DNA of 64,000 nt from NCBI GenBank assembly GCA_950106755.1, contig OX467090.1, forward strand, positions 12,337,489 to 12,401,488, read 5' to 3'. Position 1 is the first letter of the stretch, and each line of letters opens with the position of its first letter. Below, piece after piece: positions 13,001-26,809 of the stretch. A program made the translations under genes and the position numbers. The notes under the pieces are model-generated. The model worked only from the letters and a program-made list of their open reading frames with translations. It ran no database searches and was not told the origin of the DNA. The stretch comes from Climacium dendroides. Its lineage: Eukaryota > Streptophyta > Bryopsida > Hypnales > Climaciaceae.

Positions 13001-13400
13001 TTTCTTGCTTCAATCTGAATTATTTCTGAGTGCTAGCATCACAGAGTGAAACTTAAGAACTTTTCATTCATTCCACAGTAGCTGGGAACCAAAGTCTTAA
13101 AACTACTTAATTGAAAGTGACCTTTAATTTCAGCACTTCAAAATATGACTGAAGCAACATTTGAATGTGAAGTTCCAAGACGTCGATAAACAATTTACTG
13201 AAAACGTTTCTCCACTAAGACTTAGCTTGATTGTTGATAATTATGAGACCAGCAACCAGATCCGGCCGTCAAATTTCTATCTCCTGTGACACGTCATGAA
13301 GTTTGGAAGTACAATAGTAACTAGCTGCGCTCACAAACACTTGGTCTCACCATTCATTTGAACTGTTAAGTCTGTAGCAAGTAAATGCACAAGCGGCCAC
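10054..13400. other. AT-rich region without genes
   Basis: No supported coding region. Two stretches resemble each other (around 10440-10930 and 11820-12310: a GGCATTTTGGCAACATAGCGATTTTAGGCAA-like start, then similar ordered words), indicating another decayed internal duplication. Composition becomes more balanced after about 13150 as the next gene's promoter is approached. Confidence 0.5.
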
Positions 13401-13731
13401 GTAAGTTGATCCTGATAAATTAAATAAATACAGGTAGCTGGGAAACACTAAACTCAGTCCGTGGAATTAACTCCGCGTCAACGGATGCGTGCGCGAAGAG
13501 TCTTGCAAGGGAGAAGATTGAATCATTCGGATGCATGGCACTCGAAAATGGTTCCGGAGATGAATCTCCAAAACCTCCTGTGACAATAAAATTCACGGCA
13601 CCAGCCTGCAATAAATATACTGTAATTCCATTCCAGACCCAGGCAAGAACTTTTAGACAGTGGATGAAAGTTTCAATTCGACAGTGCTCAGCTTTAATTT
13701 CTACTTACCAGAGCTGCGCTTTACTGTGTTT

Positions 13732-13738
13732 CTATAAG
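13732..13738 (+). promoter_or_regulatory. TATA box (CTATAAG) of PAH gene 2
   Basis: CTATAAGAGCGGAACCCAATG matches the core promoters of the other family members. It predicts transcription start near 13765 and a 5' UTR exon ending at 13840. Confidence 0.65.
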
Positions 13739-14234
13739 AGCGGAACCCAATGTTGCCTGAAGCATTTCTCTTTCTCTGTCCGGAGCACAATCGACCTTGT
13801 TCCTTGTGAGAGGGAGCTTCTGAGGAATTCTTCTTGTACGTAAGGTGCTGGGATCGATCGATCTCCTGTTGCAGTTTAATTAGTTCAATTGATCGATTGG
13901 CTCTCGATCTGTAGAATTCTCGCTCTTGAATTACCTTTGAACTCTTCTTGTTAACTTGTTGGTTTCAATTGGTGTAGGCTTTTGCAATGGTTCCTTTGAG
14001 TGCAGGCATTAGCTGTGCATTGATTGAATTCAACCCGGAGAGCACCCCCTTGATGACAAGGAGACTCCGTAACTCCGGGATCCTTGCGGTTTTCTTGTTT
14101 CAATATATTTACTGTTAGTGTACATTCAGATGTTTCTATCAAACAAGCTGCGGCGATTATTAACTAATAAGGAACTGGACTGACCCTACGTCGGCATTGG
14201 CTTTGCTTGTGTACAGGAAGGAGAATTTCAAACG

Positions 14235-14579
14235 ATGGGGATCCCGTTGACACTGAAGAAGCTGCGGATGCCTGCACCGCCCAGACATCTCGATGACAGC
14301 AGCAGTTCCTCCAACTCAGTGCCTGAGTCCGAGTACAAGGTCACTCTTTCGGACGCAATGAAGTTCTTGGCAGATGTGAAGGATGCGGGGAAAGCCCTCC
14401 CAATGAAACATTGGCTGCAGGACTTCACCGAGCACGGGTTTCATCTTGGCCTGATCACTCGTGCTGAGGAAATATTTGAAGGTCACCCGGACTTGCTGGT
14501 GGCCTTCAACATGTTTCTTCCAGCCGGCCGTAAGTGCACCGTGCCTGAGTGCAGGAGTGAACCTTCATTCTCTTATTAG
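14235..14579 (+). CDS. Small single-PAH-domain protein
   Basis: Predicted 114 residues. Residues about 40-98 form one PAH domain: DAMKFLADVKDAGKAL, then LQDFTEHGFHLGLITRAEEI and the signature FEGHPDLLVAFNMFLP. This is the best-conserved family member relative to SIN3 PAH domains, where the third segment reads LFxGHPDLIxGFNTFLP. The N-terminal 39 residues are Pro/Ser-rich, with a run of five serines. The ATG has the same context as gene 1 (TTCAAACGATGGGG). The 5' UTR intron is 13841-14216 (donor GTAAGG, acceptor GTACAG). There is no HDAC-interaction region, so it is not a full SIN3 protein. A role as a competitor or adaptor in co-repressor binding is possible but not shown. Confidence 0.8.
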   Translation: MGIPLTLKKLRMPAPPRHLDDSSSSSNSVPESEYKVTLSDAMKFLADVKDAGKALPMKHWLQDFTEHGFHLGLITRAEEIFEGHPDLLVAFNMFLPAGRKCTVPECRSEPSFSY

Positions 14580-14873
14580 CCGGCCCTGTCTCGATCTGGA
14601 TAATTTGCTTTCGACTCTTTCTTGAGTTTGTGAACTGTTAGGGTTGTTACGTTGGTGAAATGGTTCCACGGATCAATTAAGGAGTTACGGTAACGTACTT
14701 CGATTCACCTTTTGTTGTCGGAGAAAAGCACTTTTGTTCCCATTGAGAAACAGTGTTATGTACCGGTATGTGTTAGTTGTCGATCATTGGGAGTTCCTAA
14801 AAGATTAAAGATTCCGTCTGGATTCTCTTTTGGCCCGTTTCTGGGCAGTGTGATACTGTGATTGTGAATTACG

Positions 14874-14879
14874 AATAAA
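14874..14879 (+). terminator. Poly(A) signal AATAAA of PAH gene 2
   Basis: AATAAA lies about 295 bases after the stop codon. The flank beyond it (15070-15310) resembles 34770-34930 (GTAGATCGAAAC, TTCGATGCTTGCATTCGA, CAGT-CCTTACTTG), so the transcript end may also lie further downstream. Confidence 0.35.
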
Positions 14880-15419
14880 CTTCAGTTTTTAGAGTGCTGA
14901 AATTGGTGTTCCCCAAATCAGAACTGGCTCTCATGCTGATGAGCTGGCCTCAAGGAACAACAGCTGGCCTCAAGGTACAACACCCTGCTCCCGGTAAAGC
15001 AGAAGTTCCCTCAGCCTATTGCAGGCCGGATATATCACAGATGGAGATAAGTGAAAAATGAGAAAGTTCTTGTTTTCCACTTTTCCAGTGTTCATGTTGT
15101 AGATCGAAACGTATTGCTTGCGCGCACTGGCTTCTTAAGTGCAGTTACTCTGGCTTTCTGACTGCTCCTCCGTTCTTCTGACTGTTCAGTTGAATGTGGT
15201 CTTTGTAAAACTGTAAATGAAGCTTTCTCAATTCGATGTTGTCTACAAGAGCTTGCTCAATTCGATGCTTGCATTCGACAGTGCCTTACTTGGAACTATT
15301 TGTAGATCTCTTTGCTGTGGCCATGTGTTCTTGTTCGGGACTTAATTGTGATTGTATGTACGCTTAAGATCAACCGACCGGGACCGGCCTTCAATTGCCT
15401 GTACGAAAGTTATACATAG

Positions 15420-15795
15420 TGAACTCCATATTGGACTGGGTTTCACTGGTGCAGAACTAAAGATCTTCAATGTTCTATGGATTTCTAAGTAAGAGTAATA
15501 CTGCAAATCCGCAATGAATCAATGATGAATGAGGCATGTGCATTTGGATGATTGAAAATATTTCAAAAGTATGCTATGGCAAAGTTCAGTGCACATGTAC
15601 ACATCGATCATATAGCACTCCTCTATTTTTGGCACTATTGTAAATAGTATGATATTTATCTAATATGCATGTAAATTTCATCCATTTTCCCATTTCATCC
15701 AAAATAAATATGAATTCATCCATATGTTCACACGAATTAGAACTTAGTAATCATTCAACATTCATCCAACTGCGTGTGAAGGAGTCTGCATCTCG
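15420..15795 (+). repeat. 3' flank shared with 31.34-31.94 kb
   Basis: 15420-15545 matches 31345-31440 (TTCACTGGTGCAGAACT against TTAGTTGGTGCGGAACT; CCGCAATGAATCAATG against CCGCAAATGAATGAGG). 15655-15790 matches 31805-31935 through a series of CATCCA words ending in CGTGTGAAGGA. It supports duplication of whole PAH gene units. Confidence 0.55.
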
Positions 15796-16470
15796 CTCTG
15801 TTTAAAGTCGCATGAGAACCCAAGGTTAGGGTTGATTCAAATACACCAAATTCAGCACTTTAAAAACTCATGTTTATTTACACAATATGGTCCAGAAAAG
15901 TATTGCAAACTAAGAGAACCATAAGGACCTCATATTCAATTTCCAATGTGCAAAATGTGCATACAGGGTAGATGGTCCCACAACAATTGAAGGACCACTT
16001 TGCACACCAGGGTCCAAGGATCATAATATGAAATCCCCAGTACATGTAAAGCTAAAAGCTGGGATTCTTATGACTACTAACAACACCGACCACCTATTAA
16101 TCACATAGTGACATACATAACAAATCCTTTGCAAAGTTGAATAATTCTGAGAATTAAAAGTGTAATAACCCTAATCCCTAAAGAAATCTATCCTGACAAT
16201 AGTCCACAAACAGTCTGTCCTTTGATATGTAGACAAAAATCACAACAATTAAATCCAAATGAAGCTAGAGAAAAATAAAAAAGCTCATGAGAAATGAAAG
16301 TGTTGTTCAAATGCAAGCTAGCATTGAACAAGCTTTATTTAAAAAGAAACAGAAAAGTTCACGAGAACTTCTCCGATCCAATGATAACAACAGAAAAACT
16401 TGTGCCGTCAAGCTTGTTGCTAACAAAGAAAGACTAGAAAGACCAAGCTTTTTCATGAGAGAAGGATGGA

Positions 16471-16749
16471 CTACTCCTTCACTGTCTCGGGCACGGTGCA
16501 CTGGTAGCGCTCTGGAAGAAACGTGTTGAAGGCGACCAACAAGTCCGGGTGACCTTCGAACAATTCCTCTGCCCGGGTGATCAGAGCCGGATAAAGCCCA
16601 TGCTTCCTGAAGTCTCCCAGCCACAGTATAAACCGGCGGTACATATGTTCTCCCAGAGCCTTCACATCAGCCTCGAACCTCATTGCGGCCGCCATCGGGT
16701 CCTCGAGAGTAGGTGCGGGTACATCCGTCGAGGACACAGGGTTCCCCAT
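16471..16749 (-). CDS. Small single-PAH-domain protein (minus strand)
   Basis: Predicted 92 residues. Residues about 18-80 form a PAH domain (DPMAAAMRFEADVKALG, then LGDFRKHGLYPALITRAEEL and FEGHPDLLVAFNTFLP), closely matching the 14235 paralogue, including the C-terminal CTVPE. The frame opens 14 codons upstream, but the ATG at 16749 is chosen because MGNPVSS aligns with the paralogues' MGIPLTL and MGDRVTE, and because a plausible acceptor (ACAG at 16760-16763) lies just before it. A 5' UTR intron then spans about 16760-17246 with donor GTAAGT, and the promoter is at 17352-17358. The gene is inverted relative to the 14235 gene, with which it shares a tail-to-tail interval of about 1.9 kb. 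Confidence 0.78.
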   Translation of the reverse strand: MGNPVSSTDVPAPTLEDPMAAAMRFEADVKALGEHMYRRFILWLGDFRKHGLYPALITRAEELFEGHPDLLVAFNTFLPERYQCTVPETVKE

Positions 16750-17351
16750 CCTTAAAAGTCTGTCTTTTTGTCCGCAACAAAAGCAAAGCAATTGACTCTG
16801 TAGTGTCAGTCTAGTTACTTCATTGTTTGCCTGCAGCTTGTTTGCGGCAAATAGCTCGCTGTATGAACCCCAACCAACAATCTAAAGAAGGAAATGGAAT
16901 AACTAAGCAAATTAATTACACGCGTGTAACGTACATATAGTTACAGGAGATGGACCGATCCGATCTAAAAGAGCCAATGCCGGGGTACGCAGGGTCAGTC
17001 CGGTTACGACCTACACGCAACTATTCGTGCAAACAAAAAATAGAAACAATCCGAGAGTTACAACGACCTACACGCATACAACGTAATCCTAGCAAAAGCC
17101 TCCAACAATTACCATCTACGTACAAGTTCACAAGAAGAAAAAATTCAGGAAGCATGGAAGAATTCCACAGATTTCCGATCCTACTCTGCAGCCCATCCAT
17201 GAAGCTGATCAGCAACAACTGAGAGTTCATCGAACCAGAAACTTACAACGCAAGCAGAGTTCCTCCTGAAGAAGCTCCCGCTCTCAAGGACGAAGATTGA
17301 AACTCGTAAAGGAAGTGAACTGCTGCGACAATTGGGTAATCGGGTTGTGCT

Positions 17352-17358
17352 CTTATAG
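17352..17358 (-). promoter_or_regulatory. TATA box (CTATAAG) of the minus-strand PAH gene
   Basis: Read on the minus strand the sequence is CTATAAGAGCACAACCCGAT, the same arrangement as the plus-strand copies (CTATAAG plus AACCCAATG). It predicts start near 17320 and a short non-coding first exon ending at 17247. Confidence 0.65.
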
Positions 17359-18604
17359 TCACGCAGCGAAGAGCTCTGGTGTCCGGATGGCTCGAGGGCT
17401 TCGCTCGTTGTCCGGAAAGTTCGGGGGTCTGGAGGACGTGCAGAACGATCCTGTGGATCCGATTTGTTTTGTGACTGACAAGGACGAGAGAGTTTCGCTT
17501 CATCTCAGAACCCTCTTGCATGAGTCCAGCGAGAATGTGACATGGATTGTACGTTGCTTGAGGGACACACTCAAATTGGTAATGAATAGTTTTCGTGGAA
17601 CTTCTCACTCCCTCTACTTCAATGAGAGTCCTTTAACCCTTAAACGACGAGCTCGTCAATGATTGTGGAAATCATCTGTTTGGGTATCGTGTGAATTGTT
17701 GGCTTAAAAAAATGAAAAAGCACTCATTGTGAAACAAGCTATAGAAGACATTCCCTTTTTCCACAAAATTTGGAGGATGAATAGTTGTACTTCTATCTTG
17801 CACGGAGAGATCTTTTGTTAATCATTGGCCGGAAAACGTCCTTGGTGTCATTTAAGGTTTAAAAAATCTTTCACAGCCTTTGAAAATTTTTCTTCAATAG
17901 TTAAAGCAATTCAACGGCCAATTCCATAATAAATCTTTAGGTAATTGATATGCCAAGGTTTGGGCCCGGGTTTGGGTTTAGGAATTTGTTTTTGATGAAT
18001 AGATTAGGGTACATTTATTTAGAAATTTAACTGAATTAGAGCAATGCAAATTCCATTGACTAGTGGGTTAAGATTTCATTTGTCATTTTGACTTGTAAAC
18101 GACAACTAGCTACAACGAATAGTAGAGGGTATAGAATTAATGTCATTCCAAAGTTAGTGTCACTATACAATTTCATTTTTTGGGTTGGATATTAAATTTG
18201 TGTAGGTAAAGTTTGCACAAATTTTATCTTGGAAGTTTGAAAATGACAAAATTAGTGTATAAGTGTAGATATGAAAAATGCACCTATTGGTTCAAAAATT
18301 GAATCATTTTTGGCAAATTACATTGGTGATAGGTCTTTTCTTTTAAGGTTAAAATATTTAGGGTGATTTTTGCAAATTAGTATTACATTAAGTAGTAGGA
18401 AACATTAGTGTTGTATTATGTGCCCAACCTTTCATTTGGTCTCTATACTATGGCATAATTTTATTTCGTTCATGATCTTGTATATGCAGATTGCCTACTA
18501 ATCTATATGTACTTCTAAAAGAATACTATACTATCATCACATTTGTGCTACTATTATAAAATATTCTTTAGAATAGCTAAATTTTTTAATGTCACTTTTA
18601 AGAT

Positions 18605-18605
<1 letters not shown>

Positions 18606-18665
<60 letters not shown>
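18606..18665. repeat. (AT)n microsatellite
   Basis: About 60 bases of uninterrupted alternating A and T, seen directly. Confidence 0.95.
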
Positions 18666-18669
<4 letters not shown>

Positions 18670-21629
18670 TTGATTGAATTTATATTTTTTACACAATATA
18701 AATTTATTTTAAGTTTTTAAAGTATTTTGCCTTTAAAACCTCCGAATGCCACTTATACTACTAAATTTCCATTGGTCAAATATTGAATTTTTAAAGGTAG
18801 TCCTATTCATTAAAAATGTCCATAATATTTTTATAAAATATTTATATTATTGAAGTTCAAAAAATGACTAATTATACTCTTTGTTGGATTTGCTTCCACA
18901 AGTTGGAGGGTCCTCTATTTATAATGTTGCCACTTAGTCACTTAAAGCCCTAATTATTCTTTATACACATCTAAAATCTTACTTAAATTACACCCCACAT
19001 GCGTGATCACTAATCAATATACCTTTTTGTTCAAGATATTTAATCTAAAGTAGCACATTCAAAAGTCTTCTAATTGTCTATTGATGTATTGGACCTTCTT
19101 TAAAATGGCATGAATTGCCCCATTAATAGCATTAAGGTGGATTTGTCTTCTTCATTAATCTTTGTATTTCATATCTAGTTGATTACAAGAAATACTTGTT
19201 GATTTTGTTGTATATTGAACAATACTCATGCTTAGTTTTTTTAAATACTTTAAAATTAGAAAAATAATTTTTAAACAATTTTCCAAATATGGCTAATGCA
19301 TCTACTTTTAAAATGAAGATAACCGTTAAAGGAAAACCATAGAAAAATCCTCTAAATAGGAGAATTTGAATATTGCCAAATTTCAAAAAAATACTCAAAA
19401 TAGATATTTTGATATTTTAATTAGAAAAATATAGAAGAAACAAAATAAATGAAGTAGAAATTGGACATTTAATATAAAAATTTATGGAGATGGTCACTCA
19501 CCAAATGAACAACCCAAATAACATTTTACAAGTTTTAGGATGCAAGTAGAAGAAAGCTTATTTTGTGGACTTTTATACAATACACCAAATTAATCATTTT
19601 TAGAATCCCTTCAAATTCTTGCTAAAAGTCTACTAAAAGATAATTTTCTCTAAATTTCACCTCTAAATTTTTTTTGATAGGTACTAAATGGTACTAAAAA
19701 TTCCGAATTAACATCTATGATATAAACTTGCAATGGGATCTATTTTTGGATACTAAAAGACTTTTTAAAACTGCAAAAAAATTACATAAGATATAAAATA
19801 GTCATGAGTATGTTATCTATGAAACTTGAGTCATTTGAAGATAGAATACAAAAGTTATTACCAAAAAACAAATCAACACAATATGTGTGATATAAAATAT
19901 TACATGTGTTTCTTGCAATCATCCAACTAGGTCATAATTCATTCTTGTTTTGAAAAATCCATTGATTCAAAAGCATTTGCCTTTTCAAATCTCACTTTTA
20001 GTTTGAATCTTGAGTAATTACCTTTATCAGCACAAAAGCTTTTGTTTTATTTTTGAATTCAAATATGACTCTTGATTGAGTTTGAATTCTTTAAACACTA
20101 GAAAACTTATTGATAAAAAATATAACACAAACATCTAGATAAAAATTTTACTTGTTTATAGAGTGGTTTAGATTAGTTAATCCCTTACTACCTAAGGAAA
20201 CCAAAAGTGTCCTCACAACTATACTCATATAGTTTTAAGTCCCATTCAAAGTACTATAATTTTTGCATCCAATGTTCAAATTCAATAAAAAAATTATTGA
20301 AAAATTTGTGCCCTCTCTTTTAGCTTGTGTGGTAAAATTTTTAGATCAATTTAAGATATATTGATTTTTAGTAAGCCAATCAAAGTTCATAAGTTTAATT
20401 TGAGTTCACGAAATTGCATTTAATGGCTGTAATTTTTGGGGCTTGTATCTCCTTGAGTTCATCTAATGTTTGTTTTCAATAAAATTTATTGGATTATATT
20501 TTTCTTAAAGTTTAGTTGTTGTGGTAAAATTTTCATGTCAATCCAAGTTGTTTTGAGGGTGATTGCAAAAAACACTGTCTACTTTTTGTAGCATTTTAAC
20601 AAAATTTGCATTTTAGTAGCGAAGCACTACAAGTATTGGGAGTACTACATAGTGGAACAATCTCAACCATTGATTGGAAAAATTGATGGCTAAAAATACC
20701 ATTGCAAGTACTATAGACTACTCGATAATGGTCTAATATAGGTATCCCTCCCTAGACTCTCTGGAGTTCGGACTTTAGAAAAATGTCATTCCGGAAATTA
20801 AATTAAATATTGGAAAACTACAAAAATTACATGGTGTTATAAACATTATATTGACATTATACAACAATTATGTGTTATATAGGTCAAATTCAAAAATTGA
20901 ATTTTTTCTAATTTATCATATTTAGCATCTAGTCACATTAAAGTAATGAAATTACTATATATTTAAGGTTTTCTATTTAAAAAAATAGTGGTGCACCTTG
21001 TTAAGTTTGTATTTATATATATCATTTGTTTTTAGGACAAAGATGTTGTGAAATCATAGTCCTTTTAAATTGTGTAAAAATATGTGATTTTTGAAGGTTC
21101 TCATAAATAAGGAAATATATCAATTCATCAAATTAAGAGTTAAAATTAAATTTAGATATCACTCAAACATTGTTTTAGCTAGATTTCATATTTATGAACT
21201 ACTTTGCTATAAATTGGTATCCTGGATTGTTCTTTTTGTCTCAAATATGGATTTGGGACAATAATCCTTTTGAGGAACAAAGGAATAAAAAGGAATACCA
21301 AAATAGTTCAAATTTTTGTGCTCAATAGTATTTTGGATGGAGTATTATAATTTTTTCATAAATTTGTCATTCAATTCATGTAAAGTGAAACAATGTAATA
21401 TTTATGACACATTAAATGAATTTTAAAATGACAGTGTTTTTGTTGGATAGTCGTTTTGGATACCCATATTAGAAACTTACCCTACTTGTAAGTATTAAAT
21501 TAGTACTACGGGAAAAAAATAGATTGTCATAGAAAATAGAAACAATGAGGTATAAATTAATAAAAAAATTAATTTTTTTAAAAAAAATTGGCCATTTGAG
21601 AGGACTTGATAATGATCAAATTTCACTAA

Positions 21630-22040
21630 AAGAATGAAGTTGACACCTTCAATGTTGAGAAGTGCTTGTGCAAGGGAGCCCTATTTGCATGGGCCTAGAG
21701 GACATAAAATAATATATTTTTAGATTCCCCTTGGTAAGCATATGCTCACCTAGTGAGGAAATAGACCACTGAAATTTCCACTCTAGATCATTCAATTTGG
21801 GAACTCTAAACATAGTGAAAACTCCTAAATCTCAAATGTGACAAATGAATAAAAAGTACTTTTAAACAGAAAACAATTTTAAATTAAAAAAATAAGGGAT
21901 CCAATAACCATCAAGTTAGATATATCCAATAGAAATTTCACATTCTTAGGACTTGGAATTCAAAAGTTATACCAGAAGATAACGACGTCACTCTAATTGT
22001 GACAAAGAATAGGACTGGTGTTTCTTGCAATAATCCTTGA
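21630..22040. repeat. Decayed dispersed repeat, copy 2
   Basis: Aligns with 5030-5420 by shared ordered words (for example GCATGGGCCTA against GCGTATTAGCCTA, ATATATTTTTAGATTCCCCTT against ATCTATTTTTAGATTCTCTT). Its 3' portion (AAAAGTTAT, ACTCTAATTGTGACAAA, TTCTTGCAAT) also recurs near 36.7 kb and 19.9 kb. Confidence 0.4.
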
Positions 22041-23307
22041 ATGTTTAGGAGCAATTCAAAGTTCAAAACCCTCACATTATTGGTTTATAATGAACTTCAA
22101 TGTCTTGTTTCTTCTTCATCTTCATACAATGTCTATTTCCAATTTAAAAAATTTGAAAAGTTGTAGATACTAGTCAAGTTTGTTTGGCTAAAATTTCATA
22201 TCATTCAATACAAGAAGTTATGAGTGATTGAGAAGCATTTTTGTAGAAAGAGGTTCAACTTTAAATGTCTTTTTTACAATTTTTCTTACTATTTTTTTAC
22301 TTTTTAAAGTCATTATTTTTGCAAACACAATGAGTCAATTCAATGATATTTCTTTTCACGAATGTGTTTTTATGCTAGTTTTGAATCACTTTACAATTTA
22401 ATTTTTTTTCATTTGAGTATGTTTAGAATTTCACCTCTAGAAGTGTTGCTACAAAAATTCTAACATCTTTTTTCTACACTAAAACATTTCTATCTTGCAA
22501 TCTACGTCGCCAAATGACTCCAAATTTGATTCATATCATCTATAACACATATATTGTAAGATTGTACAATTGAAATTTCTATACTTTAGTTACGTTTTGA
22601 AAAATAACACTTCAAAAGCAATGATGATTTTAAATCCAAAAAAGCCCCGGGCCTTGATGGAGGGACTAATTTCAACTCTAAAGCAAAAATTCAAATAGTA
22701 ATTGTGTGCTTTCACTTTTTAGATTGAAAATGTATTTTTAATCTATTGAAGAAATGATAACTATTTCCTTAGTTTCAAAATTTTGCAAAATAAATAAATG
22801 AAATAATTATTATAATTATAAGCTTGAGCTTTGAGGAGTCCAAGTGTCAAAATCTAAATTACACTATATTGTGTATTTTTCCATTCAAGTTTTTTTCTAT
22901 CAAATATGATTTGTACTACATATTCAAATCTTGTAGGATTTCATATTAATCTCCAAATCTGAATGCATCATTGCAACAATTACATTGAAGTATTAATTTG
23001 AATATATTGGTATTTTAATGTATTGGTATACTTTGAGAATGTAAAATTTGTAGCATTCTTCTAATTATTCACATTTTTTTTGGTTTTTAGAATTTTTTTT
23101 CAAAATCTCAATTTTCCCAAAACTACCCTTGAAATGCAATATAATCAACACCTGTTTCTTGCTTTCATTCAATTATACCATCCTATCTCCTATGAAGATG
23201 CGAACACCCCGCCCTACCTCCTTTTTACTTTCAATTTTCAAAAATCCCAAATTATAAATCTACTCATAGAAAAAAAAACTAAAACCAATCTCCAAATTGT
23301 CAATCTG

Positions 23308-23370
23308 GGATACAAATATGAATACAAATACATGTATGGATATGGATACAAATATGAGTATGTGTATGGC
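23308..23370. repeat. Degenerate GATACAAATATG / TATGGA tract
   Basis: Short degenerate tandem words (GATACAAATATGAATACAAAT, TATGGATATGGATACAAATATG) give a spurious Tyr/Lys/Gly-rich reading frame. It is treated as simple-sequence DNA, not a gene. Confidence 0.6.
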
Positions 23371-26300
23371 TATAGAAGATGTATATTGATACATACTACG
23401 AATATGAACAACTAAGGGGTATAAAATCCAATATCAATTGCACAATCCCATATTAGTTTGAAATTACAAATGGAGAAGTTAGGGTTAGGGTTTGGATTAA
23501 GGATAAAAACACACTATGGTTGTCCAAAATCATAATCACGGTAGAATTTCTGCATAGTATGAAAGTTTGGAGTCAATTTTACAATAGTTTTTGTCACTTT
23601 TTTTAAGAAAAAAAATGAAGCAAAGTCTTACATCTTGTGCTCTTTGAGAATTACATAACAAAAAGTGAATTTCATCTATTAAATAAATATATGGAGTACA
23701 AACATTAAATGTTTGTACTATCACAAATTCAGCTTGAACATTGTTGTATTTATTGTATTAAGTTTAGGTTTTCATTTTTGCAATTCAAAGAGCTAAATTC
23801 AATGTTCTAATGTTTAGGTACAATGCTTTAACATTTAATTAGGGTTTAGAAAAATTTACAAGAAATTATCCTTATAAATGTGTGATTTTAGTATGAGGCC
23901 TAATTTTGACTTTAAAATATGTTTTTTCAATTTTCAATTTGAGAATCTATAAGAAGACCTTTTGATTTAGATGGGCCACCATTGAATTTTGGTATAAATG
24001 ACATTTTGGCTCCATTTTGTACCAATATTTGTACTTTTTATACTAATATTTTGTACATTATTTTTTTACTACATGCATACATTTTGTACTTGTTTTTACT
24101 AGTTTGTATCTTTGACAAGGGATGACCATAGTATGCGATCACCCTTAAAGTTTGGATTGGGTTTGGTTTGAGTTTGGGTTTAGAATGGACATTGGATGGA
24201 TTTGGGAGTTGGAAAGTAAAAAAAAATTTAATTAGACACTCACTTGTAAATTGTCCTCATTATCTACTCTAAAGACAAGTTATTGAAAATCAAATGTATA
24301 AAAGCTAATCTTAGGTATCAAATGTAATCTTTAAATTTTTTAAAAAAGAATTATGAAATATGTTTATTATAGAATATATTTTATTTATGAAAAGAATATT
24401 TTATTTATTTAATTTGAGTATCTAATTTTTTTAATCCATATAGGATATATTTTTTAATTAAATTTTCAAAAATTTCAATAAAAAAAAAGAACCCTAATTT
24501 GAATTCTCTATTAGAACATTCTCTTTCAATTGCTAGAATTGACATGCTTTGATTCCATCTTTTATTATCGATATTAACAATTTAGGTTTTCATTCCATCT
24601 TGTACCTACTTCTATCTAACAATTTTTTCAAGATTGCAAATTAAGTTTCAATTTTTGAAATTTTTCCTTTAAATTTTCAATTCAATTTTTCACTATAAGT
24701 CCATAAGGTTTCTTGCCTCAATCACTAGAGCATTGTAGTGTACAATTTCAAATTTACAGAACTAAAAGTCTTAATAACATTGCTATTAATTTAGCCTCGT
24801 CTATTGTATTGTCTTTGTCATGTTTGAATCTTTAGTTGAATTGAAAATGTTTTTTCTCATCTTGTATAAAATGTTTTCTCTTTTCAATGAATATTCTATT
24901 CTTCAAGTATATTTTAATAATATTTTGAATTTTTTTCGTTAAATAGAAAAACATATTAGCTTTGTAGAAATATAATTTTTAATTCAATTGGTGCATGAAA
25001 GTAAAAGTTATACTACAAAAAGCTCAAATTTTCATTCAATGGGTAAAAAAAGAAATCCACAAAAAATTGAAATTAAATTAAATTATTTTTTCTAAATCAT
25101 ATTTTTGTCTACATGTGAAGCTTTGATTCATTTCAATTGGATTAAGGTAGGTGGCTAGAATTCCGACCCTCTTCTTCAGACTGTCCCCTAGCTGGCTTTA
25201 AAATGGACCTTAAGAGGTTGGTAAATGGATAATCAATTTCCTTTGATGATGAAAGAGTGGTTTATCATTTACCAATTATTTGTTCATACTTTGATAGGGG
25301 ACATAATTAGAGCCAATGTGGGTTCATTTTTGAAAACATGTATGTGCATTCAAAAAAAACTTTTTCTCTCAAACTTTGAATGTTAATATCTTTTAAACTA
25401 TATGGTCAAACTTCATGAAATTTTTATTACATGATCTCATACAAGTAAAGTACAAGATCTTATAGTTAGATTTTTTTAAACTATTTTTTTATTGCCTTGG
25501 ATGAATTGAGCAGAAATGACAATTTTGAGTGATTTTTGACCAAAAATAGGCCTTGGCACTTTAGGAGTTAAGTTTAGTACAGATTGCATTTAAAAACCTT
25601 GTCTATTACTTTTTGCATGCTACAATACTTGTTTTCAGACTGCATGTGTGTGGGTTTTGCAAGGCCTAGGGATCCTAAACAAGTACCTATGGCAGAATTC
25701 TTTGGAAATTCATAAAAAAATTCATAAATGCTCTGAAAAATATGAAACCACTTGGGTTAGGTTCCAAATCAGTTTTTCTTCCAGTGAAAATATAGACAAA
25801 TAATTTCATGCATCTAAAGACCATCAAAAAGGCCGACCAGACCGTAAAGGGTCACTTCATGAGCCCACTACCTTAGTGATATAAAAATTATGAACAATCT
25901 TATTTTTAGGGTAATTTGAGCATTTTCTTGAAAATATAACTTATAGGATTCATTTATAAATGAAGTTTTCACAATTTAAAAAAAAAAACTATTTGACAAA
26001 GTTAAATGTTCTTTCTAACAATAACACCTTTAAGATCATGATTGAATTTTTATCCTAGACTTTCAACTCAATTTTTCAACACAAAAAATTTTAAAATCAA
26101 AGTCCATTGTGCAAATTTTTTCTACAAATTATAGCAATCAAAGTCAACTCAAAATGCAGGCTAATGTTCAAACTTCATGAAAATTTTACTATTTGATCTT
26201 AGAGAAGTATATTGAAAATTCATACAATCAGATTCTAAAAAAACAATTTCTTTTTGTTTTCTTATGTAAATGCAACAATAATAAATGTCAATTTCAGTTG

Positions 26301-26809
26301 TTTTTATAAAATAATGGCCTTGGGCCTTTAACCTTGAAATTATTTTCTTTAGACAAGTGAAAGGAAAGTTATAGAATCTTTTTTAATGAGGCATTTAGAG
26401 GTTTTTAATAAAAAAAATAACATATTGATTTTGAATCTTTAATTCTATTTTCATTTTATCAATTTAAAGAAAATTTTCAAAGGATTAGTTTGCTTACTAG
26501 AACTATCTCATTCATTTGGTTGATTTGAATATTTTAATTTCATCTTAAAATTATTAAAAAAACAAATTTTCCTATCAATCTCTAACCTACTTCTATAATT
26601 CTATTTAACAATTTTTTAAAGGATGAAAATAAATTTTTATTTGTTTATTTATTTTTCCAAAACTCTCAATTCAATTATCTAATGTAATTCAAGTATGCTA
26701 AAAAATGAAGTTAGTAGGATTTTAAATCTAATAATCTAATGAGGCAATGCTCTTGCAAAAGAATTTTTTGCACTTCAAAGTTCAAATGCTAATATCTTAC
26801 AATCTATGC

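Larger units (their letters stand above)
17663..26800. other. AT-rich region without genes
   Basis: Nine kilobases of AT-rich sequence with no supported coding region. It holds an (AT)n tract, decayed repeat copies (19.66-19.93 and 21.63-22.04 kb) and a low-complexity Tyr-rich frame (see 23290-23400). Short open frames here lack codon bias and any recognisable motif. Confidence 0.55.

Noticed and set aside
23080..23415. Tyr/Lys-rich 111-codon frame
   Set aside because: The Tyr-rich tail is produced by degenerate GATACAAATATG/TATGGA simple repeats.
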